Below, in pieces: positions 45,626 through 48,205 of a stretch of 48,205 nucleotides of DNA (the stretch's first letter is position 1; each line of letters begins with the position of its first letter). Made by a program: the position numbers and the translations under genes. This stretch comes from Shewanella sp. GTDB taxonomy: Bacteria; Pseudomonadota; Gammaproteobacteria; Enterobacterales; Shewanellaceae. The notes under the pieces are model-generated. The model did no database searches and was not told where the DNA came from. It saw only the letters and a list, made by a program, of their open reading frames with translations. The stretch is taken from NCBI GenBank assembly GCA_021462625.1, contig JAJNAU010000010.1, forward strand, positions 1 to 48,205. The letters run 5' to 3'.

Positions 45626-46486
45626 GTGGTAGTCATGAAGACTGAAGAATTTGATATTTGTAGCAGCCTGAAAGGAGCGAGCGTACAGTTTGGTCCTAAC
45701 AGTGACAGGGTGTATCTGATGTCGATGCAGCAGGGATCACCCAGTGTGTTGGCAAAGGCCATGCGTCAATTGGCCAAAGAGCAGATGCTTGGGAAGCTTA
45801 TCGCCAAAGTCAGACAAAGTGATGCAGAACCGTTTTTACAGCAGGGGTTTGTGGAAGAAGCGTGCTTACCCGGGTATTTTGGCTCTCATGGATTGGGGGG
45901 GGGAGAGGATGCTCTGTTACTGGCTGCATACCCTGACTCTCAGCGGCAGTATGAGTCCGGCTCAGCTGATTATGACAGGGTACTTGAACTGGCAACCATG
46001 AATATTACACCCTTTGTCCCCAATCGAAATTGGCAGATTATTCCTCTTGATCAGGGGCATGTGCACGAGATGGCACACCTGTACCGGGAAGTGTTCCCCA
46101 CTTATCCATTCCCGATCTATGATGGCGAATATCTGCGGCAGATGATGGCCAAGAATGTTAGATATTATGGCATTAAGTTTCAAAGTCGACTGGTGGCATT
46201 GGCTTCTGCAGAGCAGGATGCAGAGAATCTGGCTGTGGAGATGACAGATTTTGCGACATTGCCGGAGTTTCGCGGACAACATTTGGCTGGATCATTGCTC
46301 GCTACCATGGAGAGCGAAATGCAGCAGTCAGGCTATCAATTGGCCTACACTATTGCCAGAGCTGCCTCCGTCAGTATGAATCGAACTTTTGCCCGTCAGG
46401 GCTATGAATATCAGGGCCGGCTAATCAACAACACACAAATTTCAGGTAATCTTGAAAGTATGAATATCTGGAGCAAGGTACTCTGA
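45626..46486 (+). CDS. ablB: Beta-lysine N6-acetyltransferase
   Basis: GNAT enzyme acetylating beta-lysine to N-epsilon-acetyl-beta-lysine, a compatible solute. 286 aa. The C-terminal half carries the AblB signatures EMTDFATLPEFRGQHLAGSLL, AYTIARAASVSMNRTFARQGY and GRLINNTQISGNLESMNIW. The start is GTG at 45626, with AAGGAG five bases upstream; ATG at 45635 is too far from it. It is last in the ablA-symporter-ablB operon, nine bases after the symporter. Confidence 0.93.
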   Translation: MVVMKTEEFDICSSLKGASVQFGPNSDRVYLMSMQQGSPSVLAKAMRQLAKEQMLGKLIAKVRQSDAEPFLQQGFVEEACLPGYFGSHGLGGGEDALLLAAYPDSQRQYESGSADYDRVLELATMNITPFVPNRNWQIIPLDQGHVHEMAHLYREVFPTYPFPIYDGEYLRQMMAKNVRYYGIKFQSRLVALASAEQDAENLAVEMTDFATLPEFRGQHLAGSLLATMESEMQQSGYQLAYTIARAASVSMNRTFARQGYEYQGRLINNTQISGNLESMNIWSKVL

Positions 46487-46532
46487 TCCCCAAATTTGGG
46501 GCTCTTGCAGTGATCTTGTAGTAACCTGAAAC

Positions 46533-47036
46533 TTAATCGCTGTCGTTGCTGTTATCCTGATTGTCAGGGTTATGAATATTACCAACTACCAACACAGGAG
46601 CGGCATCCAGATCTTCTGCATCCATCATATAGGCAATACGTTCAACAGCTGACAGCAATTGACTTTGCTCCCACTCATTCAATGCCTGATAGCGTTTAAT
46701 GAAGTGTTCTTGTAACGCCCTGGGCGCATCCTTGTGGACTTTTTTCCCTTGTTCACTCAGATAGAGGTGTACTTTACGTTTGTCACTCTGGCTGCGGATC
46801 CTGATAACAAGTCCCCTGGACTCAAGTCTATCTATGATGTTGGTCACGGTGGCCGGGCTGAGATTAATCTCATCGGCAACTTGCTTTGCCAACGGGCCGT
46901 CTAGCTGAGAGATTTGGTGCATCACCATCAACTGAGGCCCGGTCAGACCGGCAAATTTACTGAGTTGTTTTGAATGGATATCAATGGCCCGGATGATGCG
47001 GCGCAATGAAATCAAGAGTTGTTCGTATTTTTCCAT
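46533..47036 (-). CDS. MarR-family transcriptional regulator
   Basis: 167 aa winged-helix protein: recognition region ADEINLSPATVTNIIDRLESRGLV and wing RIRSQSDKRKVHLYLSEQG. C-terminal tail is acidic and Asn-rich. Convergent with ablB, 46 bp apart, and therefore a candidate regulator of the acetyl-beta-lysine operon. A perfect palindrome CCCCAAATTTGGGG lies between the two stops. Confidence 0.9.
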   Translation of the reverse strand: MEKYEQLLISLRRIIRAIDIHSKQLSKFAGLTGPQLMVMHQISQLDGPLAKQVADEINLSPATVTNIIDRLESRGLVIRIRSQSDKRKVHLYLSEQGKKVHKDAPRALQEHFIKRYQALNEWEQSQLLSAVERIAYMMDAEDLDAAPVLVVGNIHNPDNQDNSNDSD

Positions 47037-47078
47037 AGTGCTCTATTCCAATGAACATCAGCACCTTAACGGCTTTAG

Positions 47079-47702
47079 TCATAGGTTGGAAGTCTTTTCC
47101 CGGGAATATCTTGCTGTTGATGTTGAACATCGGTTATTTGGACTGACGCCACCAGGCGTTATAAAGTGCAGCAGCGCAAAGCCGCCGTGACCGTATATAT
47201 AGGTTTCTATAAGGCCTATTAGGTTTTTGTGGAGGTTCAGTAAATCAGCTGCCTCACTCGATCCCTGACGCATGCCAATAAACCAGAGTGTGCCGCTGAG
47301 CGCCGCCAGCAACAAAGCCAGCAGTCCCAATCCTTCAACACAGGCCGCCAATCCCGCGGATCTGAATGGTGGCAGCGTGAGGGTTTGCAGGGTGTGAATG
47401 TCTTCTTTAATCACGTTAAAGCTACCCGCCAGCCAGGGATACAGAACCCGACAGGTACGACGCTTGAGTAAAATCCCCATAAATACAGGCACCAGCAGCA
47501 AGAGTCCTAGACCGACAACAATGTGATACCAATCCAGTGCGCCGAAACTGCTCGGCAGCGTGTCTGCATGGATATGCATGAAAGAGGAGGAGATGATCTG
47601 CAATATGACCGCGGTTAATATCAGCCCATGCCGCCATTTTTTCAATGGCGGCAGTCCGGAAAACAAGTCATTGATCCCGCGGGAAAGCTTGGATTCAGAC
47701 AT
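47079..47702 (-). CDS. Cytochrome b-type four-helix membrane protein
   Basis: 207 aa with four membrane helices and histidines placed to bind heme: KKWRHGL and DWYHIVVG in the first half, LHKNLIGL and IYGHGGFALLHFI in the second. This suits a di-heme cytochrome b561/b6-like electron carrier, with quinol or a c-type cytochrome as partner. C-terminal tail after the last helix is polar. It lies 42 bp upstream of the MarR gene on the same strand. Heme binding is inferred from the histidine pattern. Confidence 0.72.
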   Translation of the reverse strand: MSESKLSRGINDLFSGLPPLKKWRHGLILTAVILQIISSSFMHIHADTLPSSFGALDWYHIVVGLGLLLLVPVFMGILLKRRTCRVLYPWLAGSFNVIKEDIHTLQTLTLPPFRSAGLAACVEGLGLLALLLAALSGTLWFIGMRQGSSEAADLLNLHKNLIGLIETYIYGHGGFALLHFITPGGVSPNNRCSTSTARYSREKTSNL

Positions 47703-47712
47703 AGATTGTTAG

Positions 47713-48009
47713 GTTCAGTGGCCTTTGGTGATTTTTTTGCAGCAGTTTGTGGGTTCTTTATCCAAGGAAGAGGCTTTGGCCTACATGAGAAACCGATAAC
47801 GCAGGAGAAAGGGGCCACAAACGCTGCCCATAGGGCTGGGCTAAAAGCGTTTTATGCTTTGTTGAGGTGTAATTAATTGCTTAGCGAGGGTGCGAATAAG
47901 TCCTGTGGGTGCTCAGCGAGTGATGACAGCGCCTAGATGCGGCACACACCTTGCCGCGTCTAAAACGCTTTGTGATAGAGTGCAATTTAACCACAAAAGG
48001 TCAGCGGCC
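47713..48009. mobile_element. Long M3-family element carrying a nested M1-family fragment
   Basis: The left part (CCTTTGGTGATTTTTTTGCA...) is similar to the element beginning at 48121 (CCTTTGAAGATGGTTTTTGC...). The right part ends AAAAGGTCAGCGGCC, the family terminus. Between TTAG (47881-47884) and about 47957 lies a partial M1 copy (GTGCGAATAAGTCCTGTGGG...GTGATGACAGCGCC). So one element inserted into another and then lost its right end. The track ORF 47628-47876 overlaps it by chance. Confidence 0.7.
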
Positions 48010-48120
48010 CTTAATACTGACGAAGATGGATACTGACAGTGCGCCGTATTTCACTGAAAGGCGAGATGATTTTTGGTTAATGCTGGCAAGGTGAAGAAAT
48101 AAAAACGGGAAGATAGCTAG

Positions 48121-48205
48121 GGTCTGTTGACCTTTGAAGATGGTTTTTGCAGCACTTTGTCGTTGTTTTATACAAAGCAACGCGATTGTGGTGTAGTTGT
48201 TCTAC
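48121..48205 (+). mobile_element. Left part of an M3-family element, runs off the window
   Basis: CTAG followed by GGTCTGTTGACCTTTG, then an interior like 47725-47770 (TTTTTGCAGCACTTTGT). It continues beyond the window. Confidence 0.65.

Noticed and set aside
46488-46501. CCCCAAATTTGGGG as a terminator between ablB and marR
   Set aside because: It is a perfect palindrome, but has no loop and no U-run; it may be a protein site, so no terminator is called.
1-48205. CRISPR arrays, tRNA, rRNA, toxin-antitoxin pairs, phage genes, intact transposases
   Set aside because: None seen. The repeats present are dispersed palindromic elements and not regularly spaced.

Overview
The window looks like a chromosomal segment of a gammaproteobacterium of the Shewanella type. 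The evidence is a set of genes and neighbourhoods I associate with that group: radA beside a PilZ-type protein, ubiU-ubiV-ubiT, lptF-lptG divergent from pepA, DUF3016, DUF2960 and DUF2913 proteins, fkpA divergent from a WD40 lipoprotein and slyX, and narQ-narP beside nrfA. No rRNA, tRNA, CRISPR array or intact transposase was seen.

Layout. 1-4.2 kb: 3'-truncated PilZ-type gene, radA, and a YjiH-family membrane protein. 4.2-5.07 kb: noncoding DNA with miniature mobile elements. 5.07-8.5 kb: the O2-independent ubiquinone hydroxylation genes ubiV, ubiU and ubiT, then a DUF3016 lipoprotein. 8.5-13.5 kb: ndh, valS, holC. 13.6-18.95 kb: an accessory block between holC and pepA, holding a PAS-GGDEF-EAL protein coupled to an isochorismatase-like protein, a decayed KpsS-like capsule gene, a frameshifted NRAMP-like transporter and a frameshifted GFA-family gene. 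19-24.2 kb: pepA, lptFG, an RDD protein and DUF2960. 24.2-28 kb: a GNAT gene broken by a 263-bp MITE, an M32 carboxypeptidase, and a DUF2913 gene with an in-frame amber codon. 28-36 kb: a DEAD-box helicase, an M1-peptidase-like lipoprotein without a catalytic site, and an envelope gene string (lpoB, COG3014 lipoprotein, peptide deformylase, slyX, WD40 lipoprotein). 36-41 kb: fkpA, zntB, yacL, narP, narQ. 41-42.5 kb: a decayed nrfA nitrite reductase gene that still has a perfect NarP/NarL-type operator upstream. 43-46.5 kb: ablA (lysine 2,3-aminomutase), a sodium/solute symporter and ablB (beta-lysine acetyltransferase), which should make the osmolyte N-epsilon-acetyl-beta-lysine. After these come a MarR regulator and a cytochrome b-type membrane protein.

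Three themes stand out. (1) Gene decay: seven or so genes or remnants are broken. nrfA has lost a heme motif by point substitution as well as carrying frameshifts and stops, so at least part of this is real decay. (2) A dense population of non-autonomous elements. Two families with different terminal sequences both insert at YTAR-like tetranucleotides and both occur in long (150-300 bp) and about 30-bp palindromic forms. A third family, flanked by TAA duplications, interrupts the GNAT gene. (3) Proteins that keep a fold but have lost catalytic residues: the M1-like lipoprotein and the isochorismatase-like protein.
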